A stretch of DNA of 64,000 nt from Oxalobacteraceae bacterium (GTDB lineage: Bacteria; Pseudomonadota; Gammaproteobacteria; Burkholderiales; Burkholderiaceae_D): assembly GCA_025352145.1 (NCBI GenBank), contig JANXTY010000047.1:62001-126000 (forward strand). Direction: 5' to 3'. Numbering within the stretch: the stretch's first letter is position 1; each line of letters opens with the position of its first letter. The position numbers and the translations under genes were made by a program. The notes beneath the pieces are model-generated. The model was not told where the DNA came from and ran no database searches. It worked only from the letters and a program-made list of their open reading frames with translations. Positions 15,452 through 24,427 of this stretch are shown one piece after another.

Positions 15452-16852
15452 ATGGAAAGCAAGGTTCGCTATGTTTGGATAACGCATGTTGTCGGTATGG
15501 TGGGTATCGGTCTGTTATCGACCGCTTGTGCCGCGCTTCCTGAAGTACGCAATCTGAGTAGTTCGCTGGCAGCGCCAGCGAACCCTACAGTGACCAACGC
15601 TCACGGCACTATCAGCACCAATCAATCGAAATCTCTCTTGGCTCAACGTTGGGCCAATTCCCATTTGTCCGCTGCCACGATGACAGCGCTGGCAGCATTG
15701 GAGGAGGCGGCTACTGGCAGTCCCTTGATAGCCGGGAATAAAGTTACTTTGCTTTACGATGGACCGCAAACTATGGCAGCGATGGTTGCCGCCATCACTG
15801 CTGCGAAAGACCACATCAATTTAGAAACCTACATTTTCGATCAAGATGAAATTGGCTTACGTTTCGCTAATCTTCTGATCGCTCGCCAACGCGACGGGGT
15901 GCAGGTTAACATCATTTACGATAGCGTCGGCACGATCGGTACGCCGCAGGCATTTTTTGACAATATGCGTAATGCAGGCATTCATCTGCTGGCCTTCAAT
16001 CCAGTGAATCCGTTGAAATTGATTGGGCCTTGGGAACCTAACAATCGTGACCACAGAAAAATTTTAGTGGTGGATGGGATGGTCGCCTTCACGGGTGGGG
16101 TCAATATCAGTAGTACCTATGCCAACAGTTCCTTATTCCGTTCTAAAGCCAGACGTGATGTCAAGGTAGGGTGGCGCGATACCCATATTAAAATCGAAGG
16201 GCCGGCAGTCGCGGCACTGCAAGGGATATTTTTAAATAATTGGGCCAGTCAGAAAGCGCCTGATCTACCGGACAGTAATTTTTTCCCGCCATTAAAAACT
16301 GCCGGTGACAAAATAGTCCGGGTGCTTGCGAGCGAGCCAGGGGGCGATTACGACATTTACAAAGCCTATGTGCTGGCGATTCAAGAGTCGAAGGAAAATA
16401 TCCACATCACTTGTGCCTACTTTGTGCCGGACGCACAAATTTTGCAGGCATTAATCGACGCTGCGCATCGTGGTATTGACGTTAAGATCATCTTGCCTGG
16501 GGTGACTGACAGTGGCCTGATCCACCATGCAACGCGATCTTATTACAGCGAAATGTTGACCAATGGGATCAAGGTTTATCAACTGCAAATAGCGGTCTTG
16601 CATGCCAAGACCGCAGTAATCGACAAGGCATGGGGCACTGTCGGCTCCACCAATATCGATACGCGCAGCTTTATGCATAACAGCGAAATCAACGTAGTGG
16701 TTTATGGAGATGAATTTGGCTTGGCGATGGAAAATGCCTTTGCCGAAGATTTGCGCTACTCAGAGCAGATGACGGAAGAAAAATGGAGGCAACGATCTTT
16801 CATGGAGAAACTCAAGGAATGGGCGGCACGTCGGTTTGAGTATTGGTTGTGA
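15452..16852 (+). CDS. Phospholipase D-family cardiolipin synthase-like protein
   Basis: A 466-aa protein with two HKD catalytic motifs: DHRKILVVDG with the following TGGVNIS, and LHAKTAVID with the following GSTNID. These define a two-domain phosphatidyltransferase of the cardiolipin synthase type. The N-terminus has a hydrophobic segment ending STACA, either a signal peptide or an imperfect lipobox, and lacks the two membrane helices of ClsA, so it is closer to ClsB/ClsC. The ATG at 15452 was chosen because cggag lies seven bases before it; GTG codons upstream are possible. It follows the glycine-zipper gene by 55 bases on the same strand and may be cotranscribed. Confidence 0.85.
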   Translation: MESKVRYVWITHVVGMVGIGLLSTACAALPEVRNLSSSLAAPANPTVTNAHGTISTNQSKSLLAQRWANSHLSAATMTALAALEEAATGSPLIAGNKVTLLYDGPQTMAAMVAAITAAKDHINLETYIFDQDEIGLRFANLLIARQRDGVQVNIIYDSVGTIGTPQAFFDNMRNAGIHLLAFNPVNPLKLIGPWEPNNRDHRKILVVDGMVAFTGGVNISSTYANSSLFRSKARRDVKVGWRDTHIKIEGPAVAALQGIFLNNWASQKAPDLPDSNFFPPLKTAGDKIVRVLASEPGGDYDIYKAYVLAIQESKENIHITCAYFVPDAQILQALIDAAHRGIDVKIILPGVTDSGLIHHATRSYYSEMLTNGIKVYQLQIAVLHAKTAVIDKAWGTVGSTNIDTRSFMHNSEINVVVYGDEFGLAMENAFAEDLRYSEQMTEEKWRQRSFMEKLKEWAARRFEYWL

Positions 16853-16970
16853 TAAGAAAGACGGCGGAAATTAAAGGGTGTGTTGGCAAGAGAGAAAAGG
16901 GGTAGTTAGGCGCTACACGTTATGCGATCGATATGTGACGCCGCATTCGCATTGAGTGAGAAACAAAAAA

Positions 16971-17312
16971 TTATTTTTTGTTTCGCTTGATCAATGCAAT
17001 CGCGGCTATAGCAGTCAACACGGCACCGATAGCTAGCTTGGATATTTTTTTTCTCGACAGCATGGAAAACGCAGTAATGGCTAACGGCATTAACCTGCGT
17101 ATTCGTCCGTCTGGCGGCCCCAGTGCTGCTTCTAGTTTGGCGTTAGCAAAGCTGCGTGCACAAACGAGAGCAGCCTGAAGTAAGGACTCTGCACGAAAGC
17201 CGTGGGCAACCTGCGCTTTTGCGTGGACGATGCCAATGCGGAAGACAGCACCGTCAAGCAATAGTTGTCTTTTGCGGGCGGCTAGCGCTGTTTGCCTAGG
17301 ATTCTCTTTCAT
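16971..17312 (-). CDS. YqjK-like small protein
   Basis: A 113-aa basic protein. Its first half is amphipathic (TALAARKRQLLLDGAVFR). The C-terminus has one hydrophobic helix (ISKLAIGAVLTAIAAIALI) and a Lys-rich end. It lies 27 bases after the YqjE-like gene and has ggag before its start. Position after yqjD-yqjE matches E. coli yqjK, so the call rests on context more than sequence. The role is unknown, possibly stationary-phase membrane association. Confidence 0.6.
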   Translation of the reverse strand: MKENPRQTALAARKRQLLLDGAVFRIGIVHAKAQVAHGFRAESLLQAALVCARSFANAKLEAALGPPDGRIRRLMPLAITAFSMLSRKKISKLAIGAVLTAIAAIALIKRNKK

Positions 17313-17339
17313 TGCCTTCTCCGATTTCTCCAGAAAAAA

Positions 17340-17735
17340 CTATAACAACATGTCACGATCGGCTTTTAATTCAGTCATGGTTGCTGGTAGTGAGAGTTTG
17401 TCTGAACATAACAAGGTGCGTGCATAAAACAGTAAAGCACTCGCAAATACTGCAAAACAAAGCGTCATGAGGAGCAATATTTTCCAGCCCATACTATTCC
17501 ACGTGAGATATACGATGAGTAGCGTACCGTAGGCCAGGGAAAAACAAATAGCTATGACTGCTAGCGAAAACACCATTACCATCTTCAGCACATGATCTCG
17601 GAATACCGACAGCTCCAGTGCCGCCAGTTCTAGCCGGGAGACGAGCAATCCGATACTATTTTTTGCCACCCCGGCCAGATGGGCGATTAAGCTTGGTGCC
17701 GGCACGGGTGGGCGCTTTTCCAGATGGCTGCTCAT
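17340..17735 (-). CDS. YqjE-like phage-holin-family membrane protein
   Basis: A 131-aa protein with a short cytoplasmic N-terminus (LIAHLAGVAKNSIGLLVSRLELAAL) and two membrane helices at about residues 52-75 and 83-105, the pattern of YqjE (holin superfamily III). It lies 9 bases from the upstream DUF883 gene in the same order as E. coli yqjD-yqjE. The family is thought to act with YqjD at the inner membrane. The biochemical role is unknown. Confidence 0.8.
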   Translation of the reverse strand: MSSHLEKRPPVPAPSLIAHLAGVAKNSIGLLVSRLELAALELSVFRDHVLKMVMVFSLAVIAICFSLAYGTLLIVYLTWNSMGWKILLLMTLCFAVFASALLFYARTLLCSDKLSLPATMTELKADRDMLL

Positions 17736-17744
17736 GACAAGGGA

Positions 17745-18062
17745 CTATTTACTACGAGCCAAAATAATGCCCGCCAAAAGACCAATGCCAGTAGCGGCAG
17801 CAATTGCGCGCCACGGATTTTCTTTGACATAGTCATCAGCGGAGGCCACCATTTCTTTGCCAGTGGCAACCGCGCTGGCTTGGGCATCTTGTGCTTTGAC
17901 CAGTGCTGAGTCCAGCATATTCATTCCACGACTACGAATTTCATCCGCCTTTTCGCCAGTCAAGGCAGCGGCAGCATGAAACAGGGCTTGCGCATCCTTG
18001 ACGAGTGTTTTTACGTCATTGCTTACGTCACAGCTCACGGCTTTTAAATTTGAATTTAACAT
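17745..18062 (-). CDS. DUF883 (YqjD/ElaB/YgaM) membrane-anchored protein
   Basis: A 105-aa protein with a long amphipathic helix rich in Ala, Lys and Asp (DVKTLVKDAQALFHAAAAL), the conserved DYVKENPWRAIAAATGIGLLAG block and a C-terminal membrane anchor. E. coli YqjD/ElaB tether stationary-phase ribosomes to the membrane; whether this one does is inference. Its start follows aggagttaatc. It heads the yqjD-yqjE-yqjK operon. Confidence 0.88.
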   Translation of the reverse strand: MLNSNLKAVSCDVSNDVKTLVKDAQALFHAAAALTGEKADEIRSRGMNMLDSALVKAQDAQASAVATGKEMVASADDYVKENPWRAIAAATGIGLLAGIILARSK

Positions 18063-18191
18063 GATTAACTCCTAAAAAATTTTATTAATGTGAGCCTATA
18101 AAGGTAAGCCCTCTTTTTGAGTACACGGGGCCTGAGCCGATTTTATTCAACTCGGTTTACTGCCCTGAAATGCGATTAAAGATAGCGTTCG

Positions 18192-18728
18192 TCATTCCAG
18201 TAAATCGCGCATGTCATCGGCATGCTCTTCTTCCATCGCCATGATGCCTACTAGCATATGACGGGTGGTTGGATCGGTCTCACCGATTTGTTCGATCATC
18301 TGACGATAGCTTTCGATTGCAATACGTTCGGCAATCAAATTAGCTTTGATCATGGTTTGGATAGTTTCCGCATCATCATATTCGGCATGGCTTCGTTCGA
18401 TGAGTGTGGCGGGGTTAAAGTCGGGTTTTCCGTTCAATTGCACGATACGTTCCGCTAACAAATCGGCATGGGCTTGTTCCTCTTCTGCATGTTGCAAAAA
18501 TTCGGCTTTGATGGGGCCATTTTGTAATCCAGACGCCGTGTAGTAATGACGTTTGTAACGCAACACACAGACCAGCTCTGTCGCCAGCGCATCATTGAGC
18601 ATGGCAATTATTTTTTTGCGATCGGCTCGGTAGCCTGTTGTCACTGCTCCATCATCGGTATTGTTTGCGGCAGCGCGGATGGAAGCCTTGTCGATGTTGA
18701 AATATTGTTCTTTGTCTGCAGGAGGCAT
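18192..18728 (-). CDS. Ferritin-like (bacterioferritin-type) protein
   Basis: A 178-aa four-helix protein. Iron-ligand patterns are visible: ATELVCVLRYKRHYY (Glu), HAEEEQAHADLL (ExxH type), NLIAERIAIESYR and MEEEHADDM (ExxH). This is the ferritin-like superfamily found in bacterioferritin and related oxidative-stress proteins. It lacks the Met haem ligand arrangement I would expect for true Bfr, so a ferritin-like or Dps-like role is safer. The gene stands alone between the yqjDEK operon and the OmpA-family gene. Confidence 0.8.
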   Translation of the reverse strand: MPPADKEQYFNIDKASIRAAANNTDDGAVTTGYRADRKKIIAMLNDALATELVCVLRYKRHYYTASGLQNGPIKAEFLQHAEEEQAHADLLAERIVQLNGKPDFNPATLIERSHAEYDDAETIQTMIKANLIAERIAIESYRQMIEQIGETDPTTRHMLVGIMAMEEEHADDMRDLLE

Positions 18729-18770
18729 GATTCTCTTTCAAAGAAAATAGTTGGCTTACGCAATCAATTT

Positions 18771-19691
18771 TTAATTAGATTGGCGCTGGGAAATTTTCCC
18801 ATCCGCATTTGAAAGAACGATCTCAACTCGGCGGTTCAACTGGCGATTCTGGGCCGTATCATTGGAGGCGACGGGATAAGATGGGCCATAACCGCGCGTT
18901 GCGATACGGTCGCGTGCTACACCCATTTCTTGTAAGGCATTACGCACTGCGGCAGCGCGACGTTCAGATAATTCTTGGTTGTGTGCAGCACTTCCGGTGC
19001 TGTCGGTAAAGCCTTCTATCAGCACCGTGCGTTGCATGTTCTGCTGCAAGACATCGGCTAATTTTTGAGCGGTACGCATTCCTTCTGGATTCAAGCGCGC
19101 CAGATCAGTGCCAAACAATACATCACCGAGGGTAATCACCATACCGCGTTCCGTTTTTTTTGCAGCGAGCTCAGCTAATTGTGCTTCCAGTTGTGTTGCG
19201 CGCGCTTGGGCTTCTTGTGTCTTGCGCTGTGCTTCGGCAGTCTCGTTTTGCGCCATCTGTGCTGTCAGCTTGGCTTGTTCTGCCGCCGATTTAGCTTGGT
19301 CTGCACTCAATTTGGCTTGATTCGCTTCATTAGTGCGCTGATCTAAACGAATTTGATCGCGCTCTTTACTAGTGTTGGCAATGGCAGCTTCGGCTGATTT
19401 CTGTTTCGCCACTTCTTGCGTCAATGCGATTTTTTGTTTTGCCAGGTAAGCGAGCTTGTCGATTTTTTCAGCGCTTTCATCATGGCTGGCGGCATTATTA
19501 GCTTGATCCAAGGCCTCGCTGGCTTGCTTCATTTCCAGTGGTGCATAGGTAGGGATATTGGGGTTATTTTGCGCGGCCATGTAATCGCTACGCGTCTGAT
19601 CAAGCAAGCTGGTGGTGGTCGGCATGGAGCTGCAGGCACTGATCAGCGCTGCAAGCGTTAAGAGAATAGGGGTGAAAGCGATTTTTTTCAT
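18771..19691 (-). CDS. OmpA-family lipoprotein with DUF4398 domain
   Basis: A 306-aa protein. The start at 19691 follows aaggacccatc and gives a lipoprotein signal (lipobox ISAC). A DUF4398 domain (residues about 25-95, APLEMKQASEALDQANNAAS) leads into a long Ala/Gln/Lys-rich coiled coil. The C-terminal OmpA domain has the peptidoglycan-binding motif in GFTDSTGSAAHNQELSERRA and NRQLNRRVEIVL. It would link the outer membrane to peptidoglycan. The upstream gene encodes a second, smaller DUF4398 lipoprotein, and the two are probably one transcription unit. Confidence 0.88.
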   Translation of the reverse strand: MKKIAFTPILLTLAALISACSSMPTTTSLLDQTRSDYMAAQNNPNIPTYAPLEMKQASEALDQANNAASHDESAEKIDKLAYLAKQKIALTQEVAKQKSAEAAIANTSKERDQIRLDQRTNEANQAKLSADQAKSAAEQAKLTAQMAQNETAEAQRKTQEAQARATQLEAQLAELAAKKTERGMVITLGDVLFGTDLARLNPEGMRTAQKLADVLQQNMQRTVLIEGFTDSTGSAAHNQELSERRAAAVRNALQEMGVARDRIATRGYGPSYPVASNDTAQNRQLNRRVEIVLSNADGKISQRQSN

Positions 19692-19782
19692 GATGGGTCC
19701 TTGGGTTACAGCGATGTCATTGATCGCCGTAGTTTTGTATAAAGTTGCGCGGAGTTGCCTGGTTAGTTTTTTATTTACTGGC

Positions 19783-20166
19783 TTACTTACTGGCGTTATT
19801 GCGATTGAGTTCTTCACGTAGCACGCGAATATCGTCTTGCAGCGCAGTGGCTGCAGTCTGCGCTTTCGTTGAATCGGCTTTGCTTTGCGCTAGTTTGGCG
19901 TCAGCTTGCGCTTGGATGGCTAAATCATTTGCCAGCTTATAGTCTTTGTTTGCCATCGCCTTGTTAGCTTGCGCCATTTTTTCGCGTGCCGAGTTCATCT
20001 CGATTGGGGCAAATTCTGTGCCGCCTGCAGTGGTGGCGTTTTCAACGGCTGCTTTAGATACTTCGACAGAAGCGGTTGCGGGTGTTTTCATGCTGCTGCA
20101 ACCGGTAGCCAAAATTAGGCCGCTGCCACAGAGAACGGCAATCCATTGTGGTAATTTTTTTTTCAT
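19783..20166 (-). CDS. DUF4398 lipoprotein
   Basis: A 127-aa lipoprotein with a signal ending ILATGC and a DUF4398 helical-hairpin domain (FAPIEMNSAREKMAQANKAM, LANDLAIQAQADAKLAQSKA). The start at 20166 is preceded by gagatcacaa; an ATG 21 bases upstream is less likely. It is homologous to the N-terminal half of the OmpA-family protein encoded 91 bases downstream, which suggests duplication. The function is unknown beyond envelope association. Confidence 0.83.
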   Translation of the reverse strand: MKKKLPQWIAVLCGSGLILATGCSSMKTPATASVEVSKAAVENATTAGGTEFAPIEMNSAREKMAQANKAMANKDYKLANDLAIQAQADAKLAQSKADSTKAQTAATALQDDIRVLREELNRNNASK

Positions 20167-20473
20167 TTGTGATCTCTCGGTAATCATTAATCGAATGGGA
20201 CGATCCCTCGATGTATGACGTTATAAACGGATAGTTGAGCAAGATCTGTTCGTTGTCGCACATAAGCCCACAACAACCGTATCGGAAAATGATAGTTTGG
20301 CTTAGGTAGAGAGGGGGGGATAGAGGGAAGAAATAGTGCGAGGAAATAGCGTGGAGCGAGACGCGGTGTAGGTCACTCATCCAGAATCGAGCAAGAAATA
20401 GAGCGAATTTATCCCCCCAATTTTTACGATAAAAACGTAAGGGGATAATCTGCTTCCCTATTGATGGACTGCC
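20167..20473. other. Intergenic region between DUF4398 and DUF2863 genes
   Basis: About 307 bases without a supported gene. It holds the presumed promoter of the DUF4398-OmpA pair and a small hairpin (ttacg/cgtaa near 20422-20440) beyond the DUF2863 stop, with no convincing T-run. Confidence 0.4.
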
Positions 20474-21739
20474 TCAGTGGAAGTGTTCAGCACCTTGTGG
20501 CGCGTCTTCAGGCATTTCCGCATGCACCAATTCACTTTCGGGATCGGCAAACAAGGGCGCACCGCAGTCGTCGCAAAACTCCATCGGGAAGCGCTCATTG
20601 TGACGTTTGACATGGCTTACGCCAGATTCATTGAGCAAGGTAAGAATTTCATTGATGGGAATTTTCTGTACTTCAGTACCGGAAATACCAGAATGCGGTA
20701 ACGCATCGGCTGGTGTGCCTTCTTCATCTTCTAATCCATAAAATGGCCACACAATGCCATAGATGACATCGGGGCTGTGTCGCATCGTAAAGGCGATCCG
20801 GTATTCTTCCAGCAATCCATCGACAGTTTCTTCGCCGAAGCCTGCAATTACAGCTCTTAATTCACTCGCCTCGACCCCTAGGGTGAGCGTTAAATAATTT
20901 ACCGCAGCGCGAATCGACACTGGGCGAATTTGCTTGTCGGCTTCGCGACAGGCGACGTAGTAGGCTTCTGGTAACAACAGTTCCACGCCGCAACCGGGTA
21001 ATAAGCGGGCAATATTGGGCGTGCCTTGAGCGCGCCACTGGGCTAACGCTTCTGCTCGATCCGCTAAATAATTCTGCTGATGGGCAGCGCCTTGCCAGCG
21101 GAAAAGGGGAGTCCCGAGCGGTGCCACAACTGCTGCCAAGAGGTAGCGCGTGTCGGCCAAAAAAGGCGCAGTTTCAGGTTCGTTTGTGGTGGGGCGAAGC
21201 GGCGTCCCGGTGAGAGCGGCTTGTGCTAGCCGCTGCGTCATAGCCGAGGTTTCGCCATAACTGCGTGGTAACTGATCAATGGCATATAAGCTAGGCGCAA
21301 TTGCGAGGCGCGTACCAGGTGCTAGCAGATGTGCCGACAGATGGGCACTTAAGGTGAGCACCATATCTGGCGCAATCGGACCCGAGGCAATCGAGAAACG
21401 GGTCCATGCCAAGATGGGTGCTGCAATGAGTAGCGCATCGTATTTCACCGTCGCGCCCGATTCATTATGTTCAATGATGCAGGATTCACTGACGGCTTCC
21501 ACCGATTCCATAAGTACATCGTAGGCGTTCAAATCGGCAGGGAAAAGATGATTGAGCGTGTTGTCAATGACATCCTGATGATTGCCCTTTAGCAGTTTTT
21601 GCAACAATGTATCAAGGCTGTTTTCCCAGGCGCGTTCTTCAACCCGACTGGCTGCTTGAACAATAGCTTGGGATAAAGTGGAAAGGCGTGCGCTGTCAGC
21701 GGAGAGTTTGTGTGGAGATTTTTTTGAGGGGCGGCGCAT
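20474..21739 (-). CDS. DUF2863 family protein
   Basis: A 421-aa cytoplasmic protein of DUF2863, a family largely limited to Burkholderiales. It begins with a Lys/Arg-rich segment, contains conserved blocks such as ARLLPGCGVELLLPEAYY and VIYGIVWPFYGLEDEE, and ends with a likely metal site (FCDDCGAPLFADPE, and a His-containing C-terminus). The ATG at 21739 (MRRPSKK) fits the family. A longer frame to 21838 exists but runs into the region divergent to the riboswitch and lacks homology-like features. The function is unknown. Confidence 0.82.
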   Translation of the reverse strand: MRRPSKKSPHKLSADSARLSTLSQAIVQAASRVEERAWENSLDTLLQKLLKGNHQDVIDNTLNHLFPADLNAYDVLMESVEAVSESCIIEHNESGATVKYDALLIAAPILAWTRFSIASGPIAPDMVLTLSAHLSAHLLAPGTRLAIAPSLYAIDQLPRSYGETSAMTQRLAQAALTGTPLRPTTNEPETAPFLADTRYLLAAVVAPLGTPLFRWQGAAHQQNYLADRAEALAQWRAQGTPNIARLLPGCGVELLLPEAYYVACREADKQIRPVSIRAAVNYLTLTLGVEASELRAVIAGFGEETVDGLLEEYRIAFTMRHSPDVIYGIVWPFYGLEDEEGTPADALPHSGISGTEVQKIPINEILTLLNESGVSHVKRHNERFPMEFCDDCGAPLFADPESELVHAEMPEDAPQGAEHFH

Positions 21740-21952
21740 GAAATTGTGCAGTAAGAAAATGGTGCGAAAAAATAAAGTAAAGTTTGAGGAGGTATTGTAC
21801 GTCGATTCCTTTGCCTTGCTGAAATTCCATGCATTCACTTCGATTGGTCTATTGTATGCGTCGCTATTCGCTTGCTGTGGAATGAACGCTGCAAAGGCAC
21901 AAAGGCATCCGGTTCAAGTTGCTACCAAGTCCATTGCGCTTTATAATCGCCG

Positions 21953-22153
21953 GGTTTTGGTGCCCGCACACATGTCCATGTGTGCAGTTAAACGGGAAAC
22001 ACGGCGCTTGTTTTGGGCGTATGTGTGCTGCCCCCGCAACGGTAAAACAAGCGTCGCTCTTTTTTATTTAGAGAGTGACTGACTGTCTCTCAATACCACT
22101 GTGCGTCGCATGGGAAGGTGAAGACGGTTTGACTTGCTAGCCCGGATACCGGC
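21953..22153 (+). ncRNA. Cobalamin (adenosylcobalamin) riboswitch
   Basis: The conserved elements appear in order: gggttttggtgcccgcac at the 5' end, gttaaacgggaaacacgg, the core tgctgcccccgcaacggtaa (about 22027-22046), the B12-box-like accactgtgcgtcgcatggg with gaaggtgaag, and agcccggataccggcc closing the aptamer. It lies about 155 bases before the btuB start and precedes a B12 uptake operon. By analogy it represses btuB expression when cobalamin is plentiful. Confidence 0.92.
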
Positions 22154-22308
22154 CAGAGCAGGTGGAAATGTGGTGTGCATTTATCATCGCAACACGAACG
22201 GTTCATGTAGTTTGCATGCGCCTTTCGATTGCCGTGATCGGTTCATGCATTTCTGTTCAATCCAGCCTACGGGGAGGTCGGCTGGTTGCCTTTCTTTTGA
22301 AAATTATC

Positions 22309-24201
22309 ATGACATTATCCGTTTCACGGCACGCCATCCTGGTCGCCAAGTTAATCCCTATTACGCTTGCTGTTAATACGGCATTCTCCTCTGTGTCTAT
22401 CGCGCAAACCAGTCAGGAAAAAACACTCCCGACCATTGTGGTGACTGCAACGCGTTCTGCCCAGCATCTCAGTGACGTGTTGAGCGATACGGTCGTCATT
22501 TCGTCGGAGCAAATTGCACAATCGGGTCAATCATCGCTGGTCGAATTATTGCAACGGCAGCGGGGCGTTGAAATAGCCCGCAACGGTGGCCCCGGCACCT
22601 CTTCTTCCGTATTTATTCGGGGCGCGGACAATAAGCAAAGTATTGTGCTGGTGGATGGTGTGCGTGTCGGCTCTTCCACCTTAGGCGGCGCAACATGGTC
22701 CAGTATTCCAATAGAGCAGATTGACCATATCGAGATTGTCTATGGTCCGTTAAGCAGCATGTATGGCGCTGATGCCATCGGCGGTGTGGTGCAAATTTTC
22801 ACAAAAAAAAGCACGAATAACTTACGCTTCAACGCGTCGGCTGGCTATGGTAGTGATGCCACGAAATCGTTTGAGGCGGGCATCTCTGGAGCCATCAACG
22901 GGGATCATCTTGTGCGGTACGCACTGAGCGCAGCACGCGAAGATTCCGGCGGATTCTCGGCCACCAAGCCCGGCAATTTCTCCTACAATGTGGACAAGGA
23001 CGGCTACACCAAAGACAGCGCCAGTGGGCAGTTGAGCGTTGAAATCGCGCAAGGCCATGAACTGGGACTGAACTTTTTGGATAGTCGGCTCAATGCCCAA
23101 TACGATAATGGCGCGTCTATTTACGATGCCCGTAATTTGCAAAAGCTGGAAAATTACGCGGCTTATTCAAAAAATAAATTTCTACCAGAATGGACAAGTC
23201 AATTTCAGGTATCCCAAACGAGTGACAAATCCGGTACTGACGCCAATGCGGGTGCTACGGGGAAAAGCCAAACTGATACCACCCAAAACAATATCAGTTG
23301 GCAGAATGATTTAATTGTGGGGACGGATGTATTGCAATTTCTTGTCGAACAGCGCAAAGAAAAAGTGAATGCCAGTTCGACACCTGCTTTGACGGGGCAA
23401 CGTACTACGAATTCTGTGGCCGGATCGTACCAATTAAAGCAGGGCGCGCATGCGGCAAGCCTGAGCATACGTCGTGACGATAGTTCGCAATACGGGGTTA
23501 AAACCACGGGGAGCGCTGGATACGGTTACCGTATCGATCCGGCATTACGCGCCAATATCAGTGCAGGTACCAGCTTTCGCGCGCCTACATTTAACGAACT
23601 TTATTATCCGGGTTTCGGGGTGCCAACCAACAAGCCGGAACAGGGGAAAAATGCTGAAGCAGGTCTTTACTATGACAATGGCACCACGCAGGCGAATGCT
23701 GTTTACTTCCACAATCGCTTGTCTGACTTAATCGTGGCGGCACCGGTTTGTCCCTTTGACATCCACGGTCATCCATTTGGTTGCGCGTACAACATCAATA
23801 AGGCGTTGCTTACCGGCCTGTCTTTTGGAGCGAGTACCAAATTGTCTGAATTTACTATTCGCGGCGCATTAGATTTTCAAGACCCGCGCGATGAGACAAC
23901 GGATAAATCCCTGAGTCGCCGTGCCAAACACCACGCTAATTTTGCACTCGAATATGGGGTAGGTGCGATCAAGGCGGGCACAGAGATCGTGCTGTCAGGA
24001 AAACGTTTTGACGATGGAGCGAATAAAAATACTCTCGGTGGTTATGGTTTGTTGAACCTGTACGGGAGTGTTGATATTACGCATGACTGGTCATTATTCG
24101 GTCGTTGGAATAACGTGGGTGATAAGCAGTACGAACTGGCTAGAACCTATGCCACGACTGGCTCGAACTTGTTCGTTGGCTTGCGTTACGTCATGAAATA
24201 A
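22309..24201 (+). CDS. btuB: TonB-dependent vitamin B12 receptor BtuB
   Basis: A 630-aa outer-membrane receptor. A signal peptide is followed by the TonB box in LPTIVVTATR and the plug domain (DTVVISSEQIAQSGQSSLVE, SSSVFIRGADNKQSIVLVDG, YGPLSSMYGADAIGGVVQIF). The beta-barrel ends in LFVGLRYVMK. The start is uncertain: ATG 22309 gives a compact signal peptide, while the frame stays open to 22162. No strong ribosome binding site precedes either, which may reflect riboswitch control. The riboswitch upstream and the btuCD/btuF genes downstream fix the substrate as a corrinoid. Confidence 0.92.
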   Translation: MTLSVSRHAILVAKLIPITLAVNTAFSSVSIAQTSQEKTLPTIVVTATRSAQHLSDVLSDTVVISSEQIAQSGQSSLVELLQRQRGVEIARNGGPGTSSSVFIRGADNKQSIVLVDGVRVGSSTLGGATWSSIPIEQIDHIEIVYGPLSSMYGADAIGGVVQIFTKKSTNNLRFNASAGYGSDATKSFEAGISGAINGDHLVRYALSAAREDSGGFSATKPGNFSYNVDKDGYTKDSASGQLSVEIAQGHELGLNFLDSRLNAQYDNGASIYDARNLQKLENYAAYSKNKFLPEWTSQFQVSQTSDKSGTDANAGATGKSQTDTTQNNISWQNDLIVGTDVLQFLVEQRKEKVNASSTPALTGQRTTNSVAGSYQLKQGAHAASLSIRRDDSSQYGVKTTGSAGYGYRIDPALRANISAGTSFRAPTFNELYYPGFGVPTNKPEQGKNAEAGLYYDNGTTQANAVYFHNRLSDLIVAAPVCPFDIHGHPFGCAYNINKALLTGLSFGASTKLSEFTIRGALDFQDPRDETTDKSLSRRAKHHANFALEYGVGAIKAGTEIVLSGKRFDDGANKNTLGGYGLLNLYGSVDITHDWSLFGRWNNVGDKQYELARTYATTGSNLFVGLRYVMK

Positions 24202-24282
24202 TTCATGGGTGCTTAGACCGCGTTTTAGGACTTGAGTACGCCGGGTCGTCAGTGGTATCCCGCACAGCGGTGGAATAGGGCA

Positions 24283-24318
24283 CATCGGTGGGGCACGGCA
24301 TGCCGTGCCCCACTGATG
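24283..24318. repeat. Near-perfect 36-bp palindrome between btuB and btuC
   Basis: The segment is self-complementary about 24300/24301. The central 26 bases (core ggcacggcatgccgtgcc) are perfect, and one mismatch lies in the outer pairs. There is no loop beyond the turn and no T-run, so it is not a textbook terminator. It may attenuate read-through from btuB into btuC, or be a REP-type or protein-binding site. Confidence 0.7.
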
Positions 24319-24427
24319 TCCCAGTGTCCACCAAGAATAACGACTTTTGCCGAGCTTTGCGTAACTTGCGTAACATCAGTTAATTAAATGGGACGGGGTA
24401 GTTCGTCGTTTCTTCGGAAGGCCACGT

